This document shows, in pieces, positions 33,304 to 40,478 of a stretch of DNA of 41,000 bases. The position numbers and the translations under genes were made by a program. The notes beneath the pieces were generated by a model that searched no databases, had not been told where the DNA came from, and was given only the letters and a program-made list of their open reading frames with translations. The stretch is from Streptomyces sp. 8K308. GTDB taxonomy: Bacteria; Actinomycetota; Actinomycetes; Streptomycetales; Streptomycetaceae. The DNA is taken from positions 1 through 41,000 of the forward strand of contig NZ_SMKC01000022.1 of the NCBI RefSeq assembly GCF_004348315.1. Reading direction: 5' to 3'. Numbering within the stretch: the stretch's first letter is position 1; the number at the start of each line of letters is the position of its first letter.

Positions 33304-33993
33304 TTACGTCAGGGACCCGCCGTGCCGACGGGGCAGCCCCGCCATCACCGCACGCCGGCTCGCCCTGACGTGCTCACGCATCACCTGCTCGGCACTGTCG
33401 CCGTCCTTCTCCAGGATCAGCTCCAGGACGAGGTGGTGCTCACGGTCCGACTGCCGCGCGCGGCCCGGCTGGCTCAGCGACGTGTTCACCAGCCGGGAGT
33501 ACGCCAGCTGGTTCATCAGCATGCGGTAGTGGGCCTCCAGCTTGCTGTTGTCGGCACCGACGATGAGCAGGTCGTGGAAGTCCTGGACCAGTTCCGCGTA
33601 CCGCTCGCGGTCGTCCCGGGCCACCGCCTCGTCGGCCTCGCGCAGGTTGCGTTCGAGCAGGTCGATCTCCGTGACGCGGCCGCGCCGGGCGAGGAGGCGG
33701 GCGGCCGCGCCCTCCAGCAGCTCCTTCATCTCGAAGAGTTCCGTGATCTCGCGGCGGGAGGGGGTGGTGACGAACGTCCCGACGCGTGGCCGGATCTCGA
33801 CCAGCCCTTCGGTCTGCAACTGCTTGAGGGCTTCGCGCACCGGCGTACGGCTGACGCCGAACTCCTCCGCGAGGGCGAGCTCGGAGAGCGGAGCACCGGG
33901 ATCGATGTCTCCCTTGATGATCCGCCGGCGCATCTCGGCGATCACCCTGGCCTGCATCGAACCGTTCCCCGGTTCGCTCTTCGCGCGGTTCAC
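33304..33993 (-). CDS. GntR-family regulator, FadR/FCD subfamily
   Basis: A 229-residue protein starting at GTG 33993 with a strong GGAGGAGG site upstream. The winged helix lies at about residues 13-78 (VIAEMRRRIIKGDIDPGAPL, SELALAEEFGVSRTPVREAL, KQLQTEGLVEIRPRVGTFV). The FCD ligand domain follows (EITELFEMKELLEGAAARLL, DFHDLLIVGADNSKLEAHY, DREHHLVLELILEKDGDSAE) with the usual Asp/His metal-binding positions. It lies 34 bp downstream of the flavin reductase gene on the same strand. It is probably the local repressor of the betaine catabolic genes, perhaps acting at the inverted repeat 36853-36880. Confidence 0.93.
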   Translation of the reverse strand: MNRAKSEPGNGSMQARVIAEMRRRIIKGDIDPGAPLSELALAEEFGVSRTPVREALKQLQTEGLVEIRPRVGTFVTTPSRREITELFEMKELLEGAAARLLARRGRVTEIDLLERNLREADEAVARDDRERYAELVQDFHDLLIVGADNSKLEAHYRMLMNQLAYSRLVNTSLSQPGRARQSDREHHLVLELILEKDGDSAEQVMREHVRASRRAVMAGLPRRHGGSLT

Positions 33994-34027
33994 CGAACCC
34001 TCCTCCGTCTCCCGAGCCGCCCGCCGG

Positions 34028-34531
34028 TCATCCCAGCGGCGCGAGGGCGCCGCCGTCGAAGAACTTACCCGCGCTGTAGACCATCGGAGGGCGCTCGGCG
34101 ACCGCGGCGTGCACCACGCGGCAGATGAACACGGTGTGCGAGCTGGCCTGGAGCCGCTCGCGGATCTCGACCTCCATCTGCGCGCTGCTCCGGGCGATCA
34201 GCGGGCTGCCGAACGGGCCGCTCTCCCACTCCACCTGCTCGAACTTGTCGGTGGCCTTGCTCGCGAACGTACCGACGACGTCGAGCTGGTCCGTGGACAG
34301 GATGTTGATCGCGAGGTGGTTCGCCCGGAACAGACAGTCGTGGGTGGACGAGGTGCGCTGGACGCACACCATCACGGTGGCGGGGTCGAGCGAGATGCTC
34401 GAGAACGCGTTGACGGCAAGCCCTCTGGGGGTCCGACCGTCCATCGCGGTCACGACCGTGACACCGGTGACGAACTGCCGGTTGACCTGCTTCATCACGT
34501 CGATGTCGGGCTTCGCGGCGAGCGGGGTCAT
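34028..34531 (-). CDS. Flavin reductase (FMN-binding split-barrel, HpaC/RutF-like)
   Basis: A 167-residue NAD(P)H:flavin oxidoreductase. Motifs: MKQVNRQFVTGVTVVTA near the start, GLAVNAFSSISLDPATVMVC (flavin-binding region), FRANHLAINILSTDQ, and KFEQVEWESGPFGSPLI. It would supply reduced FMN to an oxygenase, and the luciferase-like monooxygenase at 40475 in the divergent operon is the obvious partner. ATG 34531 is chosen because AGGAG lies seven bases upstream; the longer frame from ATG 34549 has no ribosome-binding site. The upstream gap is filled by 14-bp tandem repeats. Confidence 0.9.
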   Translation of the reverse strand: MTPLAAKPDIDVMKQVNRQFVTGVTVVTAMDGRTPRGLAVNAFSSISLDPATVMVCVQRTSSTHDCLFRANHLAINILSTDQLDVVGTFASKATDKFEQVEWESGPFGSPLIARSSAQMEVEIRERLQASSHTVFICRVVHAAVAERPPMVYSAGKFFDGGALAPLG

Positions 34532-34556
34532 GGAGGTGCTCCTGGTCATCTTGATC

Positions 34557-34626
34557 GTCGATCCTGTCTGGTCAGCCCTGATTCGTCAGTGCTGTCCCGT
34601 CAGTCCTGTCCCATCAGTCCTGTCCC
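34557..34626. repeat. 14-bp tandem repeat, about five units, overlapping a stop codon
   Basis: Units begin at 34557, 34571, 34585, 34599 and 34613. The last three are nearly identical (GTCAGTGCTGTCCC, GTCAGTCCTGTCCC, ATCAGTCCTGTCCC); the first two are diverged. The array fills the gap between the SnoaL gene and the flavin reductase gene and includes the SnoaL stop codon (34616-34614). Confidence 0.8.
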
Positions 34627-35045
34627 ACCCGGATGACGCCCAGCGCCGAAAGCAGCGCCCGGGGGTCCCACGTCACGTGCTCCTCGACGATGCGGTCCCC
34701 CTCGAAGCGGGCGAACGTGGCACCGCCGACCTCGACGTGCCGCTTGGTGGGAGGGACGCCGAGGAACGAGTTCTCATGCGTTCCGCTGCTGTGCCAGCGG
34801 ATCGCCGCCCTGTCGCCCTCGACCACGACGTCGTCGATGGTCGTGACCAGGTCCGGGAAGGCGGCCCGGGTCGAGACGATCGCGGCCTTGAGGGCGTTCA
34901 GGTCCTGGGGGTGCGAGTCGCCGCCGTGGCGGAGGTACGCCGGGTCCAGCAGCGTGTCGAGGGCGTCGACGTCACCCTGGCCCCAGGCCGCGGCCCACAC
35001 CTTCTCGATGAGCCCACGACGGGCGTCGGCGTCAGAGCGTGACAT
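34614..35045 (-). CDS. SnoaL-like (NTF2-fold) protein
   Basis: A 143-residue protein with the SnoaL/polyketide-cyclase-like pattern: IEKVWAAAWGQGDVDALDTL, DPAYLRHGGDSHPQDLNALK, AFPDLVTTIDDVVVEGDRAA, IRWHSSGTHENSFLGVPPT and FARFEGDRIVEEHVTWDPRA. Conserved His and Asp residues of the pocket are present. Family members are cyclases, isomerases or hydrolases, and many have no known role. The start overlaps the end of the BCCT gene by 14 bp, so it is co-translated with the transporter. A role on a labile ring-opened intermediate is a guess from context. Confidence 0.85.
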   Translation of the reverse strand: MSRSDADARRGLIEKVWAAAWGQGDVDALDTLLDPAYLRHGGDSHPQDLNALKAAIVSTRAAFPDLVTTIDDVVVEGDRAAIRWHSSGTHENSFLGVPPTKRHVEVGGATFARFEGDRIVEEHVTWDPRALLSALGVIRVGQD

Positions 35046-36609
35046 CGACCTCTCCCTTCTTCCGATCCGCGCTCAGTTCCTTCCAGAAGGACACCGCCAG
35101 ACCGGCGATGATCACGAGGAACGGCAGGGACGTCACGATGACGGTGTTCTGCAGGGCGTTCAGTCCGCCGGCGAGCATGAGGACGACGGCGGTGACACCG
35201 GTGAGGACGCCCCACAGGACGAGCACCGGACGGCGCGGGGTAGGCGATCCGTCCGACGTCATCATGGACAGCACGTACGTGTTGGCGTCCGCGCCGGACA
35301 CGAAGAACATCATGACCAGGATGATCGCGATCAGCGAGGTGACGCCGGCCAACGGGAAGTGTTCGAGGGTCGCGAAGAACGCGCTGTTGATGTCGGCCGC
35401 GGTCTGCCTGGCGATGTCGCCCTTCTCGAACATGTCGATGTGGATCGCCGTACCGCCGAAGACCGCGAACCAGGTGAAGAACGCCACGCTGGGGACGACC
35501 AGGACACCCATGATGAAGCCGCGGATGGTGCGGCCCCGCGAGATCCGGGCCAGGAAGACGCCGACGAAGGCGCCCCAGGAGACCCACCAGGCCATCATGA
35601 AGTAGGTCCACCACTGCATCCATTCGAGCCCGCCGAACGCGGTGCCCTGCAGGCTCATCCGGAAGAAGTCGGTGGCCCACTGGCCCACGGACTCGATGTA
35701 CAGGTTCACGATGAACACGGCCGGGCCGACGACCAGCATGAAGACGAACAGCGCGACCGCCATCAGCGTGCTGCCCTGGCTCAGGAACTTGATGCCCCTG
35801 CTGACACCGGTCACCGCCGAGAGCGTGAAGACCGAGGTGACGGCGGCGATGATGAGCACCTGGCTCACATCGTTGACCGGCATCCCCCACAGCCTGCCGA
35901 GACCGTTGTTGACCTGGAGGGCTCCCAGGCCCAGCGACGTCGTGGTGCCGAAGAGCGTCGCGAACACGGCCAGCACGTCGATCGTCTTGCCGATCGGACC
36001 GTTGACCCGGTCGCCGAGCAGCGGCACGAACAGTTGGCTCACCAGGGTGCGCCGGCCCTTGCGGTGCGTGGAGTACGCGATGGCCAGCCCGAAGACGGCG
36101 AAGATCGCCCAGGCTTGCAGGCCCCAGTCAAAGTAGGAGTACTGCAGGGCACGAACCGCTGCCGCCGGCGTGTTCGGCTCGACGAGACCGTGCGGCGGCG
36201 TCGCCAGGTGGGAGATCGGTTCGGCGACGCCGTACGAGACCAGTCCGATGCCCATGACCGCGCTGAGGATCATCGCGAACCAGGTCAGGGTCGAGAACTC
36301 CGGGCGGTCGCCGTCCTTGCCCAGGCGGAGGTCGCCAGCGGGGCTGAAGGCCAGGAACACCAGGAAGATCAGGATGCCGAGCGTGATCACCAGGTAGGAC
36401 CAGCCGAACGTGGACGTCACCCAGTTCAGCGAGTCGCTGGTGACCTTGTTCAGGTTGTCCGTGAAGAGCACCGCCCAGGCCACGAAGATCGCGGAGATAC
36501 CGAGCGAGGTCCAGAAGACGGAACCGAGTCTGCCGCCGCCGTCATGGGCGGGGCCGGTGTCGTCCGTCGTGGGCGTTGTCTCCGCGCCCGTTCCAAGGTC
36601 ACTGGACAT
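35032..36609 (-). CDS. BCCT-family betaine/choline/carnitine transporter
   Basis: A 525-residue membrane protein with about 12 TM segments. The BCCT region is clear: WWTYFMMAWWVSWGAFVGVF then LARISRGRTIRGFI, with the Trp-rich substrate-binding helix of the family. Other family segments are MGIGLVSYGVAEPISHLATP and FFVSGADANTYVLSMM. It imports quaternary-ammonium compounds with sodium or protons. ATG 36609 has AAGGAG four bases upstream; a longer frame to 36681 lacks such a site. It is the first gene of an operon with a SnoaL protein, flavin reductase and GntR regulator, opposite a catabolic operon. This suggests that the imported betaine is a carbon and nitrogen source rather than only an osmolyte. 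Confidence 0.93.
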   Translation of the reverse strand: MSSDLGTGAETTPTTDDTGPAHDGGGRLGSVFWTSLGISAIFVAWAVLFTDNLNKVTSDSLNWVTSTFGWSYLVITLGILIFLVFLAFSPAGDLRLGKDGDRPEFSTLTWFAMILSAVMGIGLVSYGVAEPISHLATPPHGLVEPNTPAAAVRALQYSYFDWGLQAWAIFAVFGLAIAYSTHRKGRRTLVSQLFVPLLGDRVNGPIGKTIDVLAVFATLFGTTTSLGLGALQVNNGLGRLWGMPVNDVSQVLIIAAVTSVFTLSAVTGVSRGIKFLSQGSTLMAVALFVFMLVVGPAVFIVNLYIESVGQWATDFFRMSLQGTAFGGLEWMQWWTYFMMAWWVSWGAFVGVFLARISRGRTIRGFIMGVLVVPSVAFFTWFAVFGGTAIHIDMFEKGDIARQTAADINSAFFATLEHFPLAGVTSLIAIILVMMFFVSGADANTYVLSMMTSDGSPTPRRPVLVLWGVLTGVTAVVLMLAGGLNALQNTVIVTSLPFLVIIAGLAVSFWKELSADRKKGEVDVTL

Positions 36610-36670
36610 GGAACTCCTTGGGGTCCGGGGCCGATGGCCACCCGATCTGGCCCGTCTGGCATACAAGCAG

Positions 36671-36700
36671 CAGTAAGGCACGCCACACAGGGGGCGTCAA
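36671..36700 (-). promoter_or_regulatory. Possible promoter of the BCCT operon
   Basis: On the minus strand TTGACG (36700-36695) and TTACTG (36676-36671) lie 18 bp apart. TGGCATACA at 36657-36665 resembles half of the inverted repeat at 36853-36880 (TGCCATGCA, seven of nine bases). The -10 match is moderate. Confidence 0.4.
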
Positions 36701-36822
36701 GAGGTCGGCGCGCGGAATCACGTTCCACCCTCGAACAGCCCGAATAGCCGCAGGTTAATGACCTGTTACCTGCCCTGATAGGGGGTCTGCGGAATGATCG
36801 GGAAGCCCTTCCATGCGACCCC

Positions 36823-36851
36823 TTGACCGGCCCGAAAACGACACCTATGGT
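36823..36851 (+). promoter_or_regulatory. Strong promoter of the plus-strand catabolic operon
   Basis: TTGACC (36823-36828) and TATGGT (36846-36851) are separated by exactly 17 bp, an excellent sigma-70/HrdB match. The expected first transcribed base is near 36858-36860, that is, at the A of the ATG at 36860, so the first mRNA is probably leaderless. Confidence 0.75.
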
Positions 36852-36852
36852 C

Positions 36853-36880
36853 CTGTGCCATGCAAGAATGCATGGCACAG
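36853..36880. promoter_or_regulatory. Perfect 12-bp inverted repeat, operator candidate over the start site
   Basis: CTGTGCCATGCA (36853-36864) and TGCATGGCACAG (36869-36880) are exact reverse complements with an AGAA spacer. The repeat starts two bases after the -10 box and covers the expected transcription start and the first seven codons. The GntR regulator of the divergent operon is the likely ligand. Confidence 0.85.
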
Positions 36881-37486
36881 CTCGACGAGGGCATCGGTCT
36901 CCGCAAGCTAGTGGTCTACCGCGACGCCGTCCTGACCGAAGCGGGCGAGGCACCCGCACGGCCGGCGCGGCGAGCCAGCGTCGCCGCGGTCATTCGAAAC
37001 CCGTGGACCGGCACGGGCCCCTCGGCCGATCTGTCCGGCGAGCAGGCCCGCGTGGGCCCGGTGCTCGCCAGGCTGCTGACCGACCGACTCATCGCCTCGC
37101 TGGGCGGCGCGGCCGAGATCGAGGCGTTCGGCAAGGCCGCCATCGTCGGCGCGGCGGGCGAGATCGAGCACGCCGGGGCCCTGATCCACACCCCGTACTT
37201 CGGCAATCTGGTGCGGGAGTTCCTCCAGGGCGAGTCGATCATCTGCTTCGCCGACACGCGGGCCGAGGCGGGCGAGACGCTGGTCGTCCCGCTCTGGCAC
37301 AAGACCCGGGCCTCGACGCGCAGCCACTACCAGACCGTCAGCGCCCGCGTCTCCGACGCCCCGCGCTCCGACGAGATCGTCGTCGTCGCCGCCGCGTCGA
37401 CCGGGCCGCGCCCCCACCCCCGTATCGGGGACCGCACGACCGACCCGGTGGTCACCACCGAAACCCTGGAGGTTGCTCCCTCATGA
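36860..37486 (+). CDS. AA_synth (amino acid synthesis) family protein, first copy
   Basis: A 208-residue protein of the PF06684-type AA_synth family. Shared segments with the next gene are LRKLVVYRDAVLTEAG, PARRASVAAVIRNPWTGTG, EAFGKAAIVGAAGEIEHAGA and SHYQTVSARVSDAPRSDEIV. The name reflects weak early genetic evidence; no reaction is firmly established. ATG 36860 fits the leaderless promoter; ATG 36872 is in frame but has no ribosome-binding site either. Its stop overlaps the next start (ATGA). The copy has a longer C-terminal tail than its neighbour. It is the first gene of the catabolic operon, so a metabolic role in ring or side-chain breakdown is likelier than biosynthesis. Confidence 0.85.
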   Translation: MQECMAQLDEGIGLRKLVVYRDAVLTEAGEAPARPARRASVAAVIRNPWTGTGPSADLSGEQARVGPVLARLLTDRLIASLGGAAEIEAFGKAAIVGAAGEIEHAGALIHTPYFGNLVREFLQGESIICFADTRAEAGETLVVPLWHKTRASTRSHYQTVSARVSDAPRSDEIVVVAAASTGPRPHPRIGDRTTDPVVTTETLEVAPS

Positions 37487-38034
37487 GCGTCCGCAAGATC
37501 GTGACCGTCGTCGAGGAGATCCGCACCGAAGGCGGGCGCGCGCTCGCCCGCCCCGCCCGGATCGTCGTCGTCGCGGCGGTGATCGAGAACCCCTGGGCAG
37601 GTCAGGGCTTCGTCGAGGACCTCCATCCCGGCATCGAGGCGAACGCCTCCGCCCTCGGCGCCCTGCTGGCTCCGACGGTGCTCGACGCGCTGGAGGCCCC
37701 CGCCGAGGCGTACGGCAAGGCGGCCATCGTCGGCCTGGACGGCGAGATCGAGCACGGCTCGGCGCTCATCCACACGCTCAAGTTCGGCGACCACTTCCGC
37801 AAGGCCGCGAACGCCACCACCCTGCTGCCCGCGGTCGAGAAGCGCGGGCCCGCCGGTGTGGTCTTCGACATCCCGCTGAAGCACATCACCGATGCCACGA
37901 TCCGCTCGCACCACCAGACCGTCGAGGTCAGGCTGAGCGACGCCCCGCACCCGAACGAGATCGTCATCGCGCTCGCCGCCGCCGCCCAGGGACGTCCGCA
38001 GCAGCGCCTGGCGCCGCTCTCGACCGAGCAGTAA
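37483..38034 (+). CDS. AA_synth (amino acid synthesis) family protein, second copy
   Basis: A 183-residue paralogue of the preceding protein, coupled to it by a 4-bp overlap, with TGGAGG upstream of ATG 37483. Matching segments: VRKIVTVVEEIRTEGGRALA, PARIVVVAAVIENPWAGQGF, EAYGKAAIVGLDGEIEHGSA and RSHHQTVEVRLSDAPHPNEI. The two copies are clearly diverged outside these blocks, which suggests a heteromeric complex or two related reactions rather than a recent duplication. The conserved GKAAIVG.DGEIEH block is probably the active or binding site. Function unknown. Confidence 0.88.
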   Translation: MSVRKIVTVVEEIRTEGGRALARPARIVVVAAVIENPWAGQGFVEDLHPGIEANASALGALLAPTVLDALEAPAEAYGKAAIVGLDGEIEHGSALIHTLKFGDHFRKAANATTLLPAVEKRGPAGVVFDIPLKHITDATIRSHHQTVEVRLSDAPHPNEIVIALAAAAQGRPQQRLAPLSTEQ

Positions 38035-38049
38035 GGCAGGACCGCGCTC

Positions 38050-38781
38050 ATGAGCAAGCCCACCGTGGTGCTGCTCCACGGCGTCGGGCTCGACCACACC
38101 ATGTGGGAGCCCACCGCCGAGCTCCTCGCCGACCGCTTCACCGTGCTCACCCCCGACCTGCCGGGCCACGGCACCCGCCCGCCGGTGCGCGACGGGGTGA
38201 CCCTCTCGGACCTGGCCGACGGGGTGGTCGCCGGGATCCCGGCGGGCTCGCACCTGGTCGGGTTCTCCCTGGGCGCACTGGTCGCCCAGCATGTGGCGCT
38301 GCGCCACCCGGAGTCGGTGGCCACGCTGACCTCGGTCAGTTCGGTGTGCGACCGTACCGCCGAGGAGCGGGCGTCCGTGCTCGGCCGGCTGCGCACCGCC
38401 GAGGCCGACTTCATGGCGAGTGCCGCCGCCTCCCTGAAGCGCTGGTACGACGGCACCGACGTCCACCCCGACCAGGTGGCCCGCACCGAGGCCACGCTGC
38501 TCTCCAACGACGTCGGATCCTTCCTCAACTGCTACCGCGTTTTCGCCACGGCGGACGCCCAACTGGCGCCGGACCTGGCCGCCATCGCCGTACGCGCACT
38601 GGCGGTGACGGGTGAGAACGATCCCGGGTCCACCCCCGAGATGACCCACCGGCTCGCCGCCGCGCTTCCCGACTGCCGAGCGGAGATCATCCCCCGGGCG
38701 CGCCACATGCTGCCCGTCGAGCGCCCCGAGGCGTTCGTCAACTGCCTCACCACCTTCATCGGAGAGTGCGCACATGTCTGA
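38050..38781 (+). CDS. Alpha/beta-fold hydrolase of the catabolic operon
   Basis: A 243-residue protein with a complete triad: oxyanion strand VVLLHGVGLDHTMW (6-19), nucleophile Ser73 in LVGFSLGALVAQ, Asp191 in TGENDPGSTPEM and His219 in IPRARHMLPVERPE. It has the size and form of ring-fission hydrolases such as MhpC or 3-oxoadipate enol-lactonase. In trigonelline breakdown an alpha/beta hydrolase (TgnD) releases methylamine, formate and succinic semialdehyde from an N-methylformamido acid; this gene is placed to do a similar step. It overlaps the aldehyde dehydrogenase start by 8 bp. Confidence 0.9.
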   Translation: MSKPTVVLLHGVGLDHTMWEPTAELLADRFTVLTPDLPGHGTRPPVRDGVTLSDLADGVVAGIPAGSHLVGFSLGALVAQHVALRHPESVATLTSVSSVCDRTAEERASVLGRLRTAEADFMASAAASLKRWYDGTDVHPDQVARTEATLLSNDVGSFLNCYRVFATADAQLAPDLAAIAVRALAVTGENDPGSTPEMTHRLAAALPDCRAEIIPRARHMLPVERPEAFVNCLTTFIGECAHV

Positions 38782-40261
38782 CCTCACCACGTTGCAGCAC
38801 TTCATCGGCGGGACTTGGGTCGAGCCCGCGTCGGGTGAGTACTTCGAGAGCACCAACCCGGCTACGCGCGAGGTCCTGTACCGGGCGGCGCGCGGGAACA
38901 CCGCCGACATCGAGCGAGCGGTGGCCGCCGCGAGGAAGGCGTTCGAGGACCGGCGCTGGCGCGACCTCAGCCAGACGCGGCGCGGACACCTGCTGCGGCG
39001 CCTCGGTGACCTGATCGCCGCGAACGCCGAAGACCTGGCCCGCATGGAGACGCAGGACAACGGCAAGCTGCTGCGCGAGATGCGCGGCCAGCTGGCCACC
39101 CTGCCCGAGTACTACCACTACTACGCCGGACTGGCCGACAAGATCCACGGCGACTTCATCCCCACCTCCGACCGGCAGGTGCTCAACTACACGGCCCGGG
39201 AGCCCCTCGGCGTGGTCGGAGCGATCACCCCCTGGAACTCCCCGCTGACGCTGACCAGCAGCAAACTGGCGCCCGCCCTCTGCGCCGGCAACACGGTCGT
39301 GATCAAGCCTTCGGAGTACACCTCGGCGACGGTGCTCAAGCTCGCCGAGCTCGCGCTGGAGGCGGGCTTCCCGCCGGGTGCGGTGAACGTCGTCACGGGG
39401 TTCGGCCCCGAGGCCGGGCAGGCCCTGGTCGACCACCCCCACCTCGCAAAGATCTCCTTCACCGGCAGCACCGCCACCGGATCGCGCATCGCCACCGCGA
39501 CCGCAGGCCGGTTCATCGGCTCCACACTCGAACTCGGCGGCAAGTCGCCCAACATCGTCTTCGAGGACGCGCATGTGGCCAACGCCGCGATGGGCGTCGT
39601 CGCCGGCATCTTCGCCGCCGCCGGACAGACCTGCATCGCCGGCAGCCGGGTGTTCGCACACCGGTCCGTCCACGACGAGCTCCTCGAACGGGTCTCCGAA
39701 CGCGCCAGGACCATCGTCATCGGCGACCCCCTCGACGAGAAGACCGAGCTGGGCCCGCTGGCCTTCGAGGCCCAGCGCGACAAGGTCGCCGGGTACGTCG
39801 ACCTGGGGCGCGACGAGGGCGCCCGCGTGCTGACCGGCGGCCGGGCCACCGACGGCGGCCTCGGCGGGTACTTCTACGAGCCGACCGTCCTCGTGGACGT
39901 CGACAACACCATGCGCGTCGTGCGGGAGGAGATCTTCGGCCCCGTCCTCGCCGTCATGCCGTTCGACACCGAGGAGGAGGTCGTACGTCTGGCCAACGAC
40001 ACCGAGTACGGGCTCGCGGCCGGCGTGTGGACGACGAACCTCGCACGGGCGCACCGGATGGCGGCGCGCCTGGACGCCGGGACCGTGTGGGTCAACACCT
40101 ACCGGGCCATGTCCCCGATGTCACCGCGCCAGGGCTTCAAGACCAGCGGCGTCGGCGTGGAGCACGGCACCGAGACGATTCGGGAGTACACGCGGCTCAA
40201 GAGCGTCTGGATCAACACCAGCGAGGAGCCCGTGGCCGACCCGTTCACGATGCGGAGCTGA
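38774..40261 (+). CDS. NAD(P)-dependent aldehyde dehydrogenase
   Basis: A 495-residue ALDH-superfamily enzyme of normal length. Active-site residues are all present: Asn155 in ITPWNSPLTL, Lys178 in VVIKPSEYTS, Glu253 in TLELGGKSPN and Cys287 in AGQTCIAGSR. The cofactor loop FTGSTATGSRIA (229-240) is also clear. It oxidises an aldehyde to an acid in the cytoplasm. Within this operon the substrate is probably an aldehyde formed after ring opening, as TgnC does in trigonelline breakdown, or succinic semialdehyde. The tautomerase gene begins one base after its stop. Confidence 0.94.
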   Translation: MSDLTTLQHFIGGTWVEPASGEYFESTNPATREVLYRAARGNTADIERAVAAARKAFEDRRWRDLSQTRRGHLLRRLGDLIAANAEDLARMETQDNGKLLREMRGQLATLPEYYHYYAGLADKIHGDFIPTSDRQVLNYTAREPLGVVGAITPWNSPLTLTSSKLAPALCAGNTVVIKPSEYTSATVLKLAELALEAGFPPGAVNVVTGFGPEAGQALVDHPHLAKISFTGSTATGSRIATATAGRFIGSTLELGGKSPNIVFEDAHVANAAMGVVAGIFAAAGQTCIAGSRVFAHRSVHDELLERVSERARTIVIGDPLDEKTELGPLAFEAQRDKVAGYVDLGRDEGARVLTGGRATDGGLGGYFYEPTVLVDVDNTMRVVREEIFGPVLAVMPFDTEEEVVRLANDTEYGLAAGVWTTNLARAHRMAARLDAGTVWVNTYRAMSPMSPRQGFKTSGVGVEHGTETIREYTRLKSVWINTSEEPVADPFTMRS

Positions 40262-40262
40262 C

Positions 40263-40478
40263 ATGCCACAGATCGCCATCACCCTCGCCGAGGGACGAAC
40301 CCCGGCGCAGATCCGGGAGTTGATCCACGAGGTCCACGAAGCGGTCCTGCGCACCGTGAACACCCGCCCCGAGTACATCCGAGTCGTCGTCCACGAGGTC
40401 CCGCGCACGCACTGGGCGACCGGTGACGTCACCCTCACGGAGATGGACGCCGCGTCAGCAACCAAGGAGCCCTCATGA
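40263..40478 (+). CDS. 4-oxalocrotonate tautomerase-family protein
   Basis: A 71-residue protein of the usual 4-OT subunit size. After Met removal Pro1 would be the catalytic base (MPQIAITLAEGRTPAQIREL), and the second half VLRTVNTRPEYIRVVVHEVP has the family pattern, including arginines suited to binding a carboxylate. It would catalyse enol-keto or double-bond isomerisation of an unsaturated acid. It is packed between the aldehyde dehydrogenase (1 bp gap) and the monooxygenase (4-bp overlap, ATGA), so it belongs to the pathway. Confidence 0.88.
   Translation: MPQIAITLAEGRTPAQIRELIHEVHEAVLRTVNTRPEYIRVVVHEVPRTHWATGDVTLTEMDAASATKEPS

Noticed and set aside
34633..36747. Long plus-strand open frame opposite the SnoaL and BCCT genes
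   Set aside because: It is rich in Asp, Glu, His and Arg in the way typical of the antisense of a membrane-protein gene; the BCCT assignment is certain.
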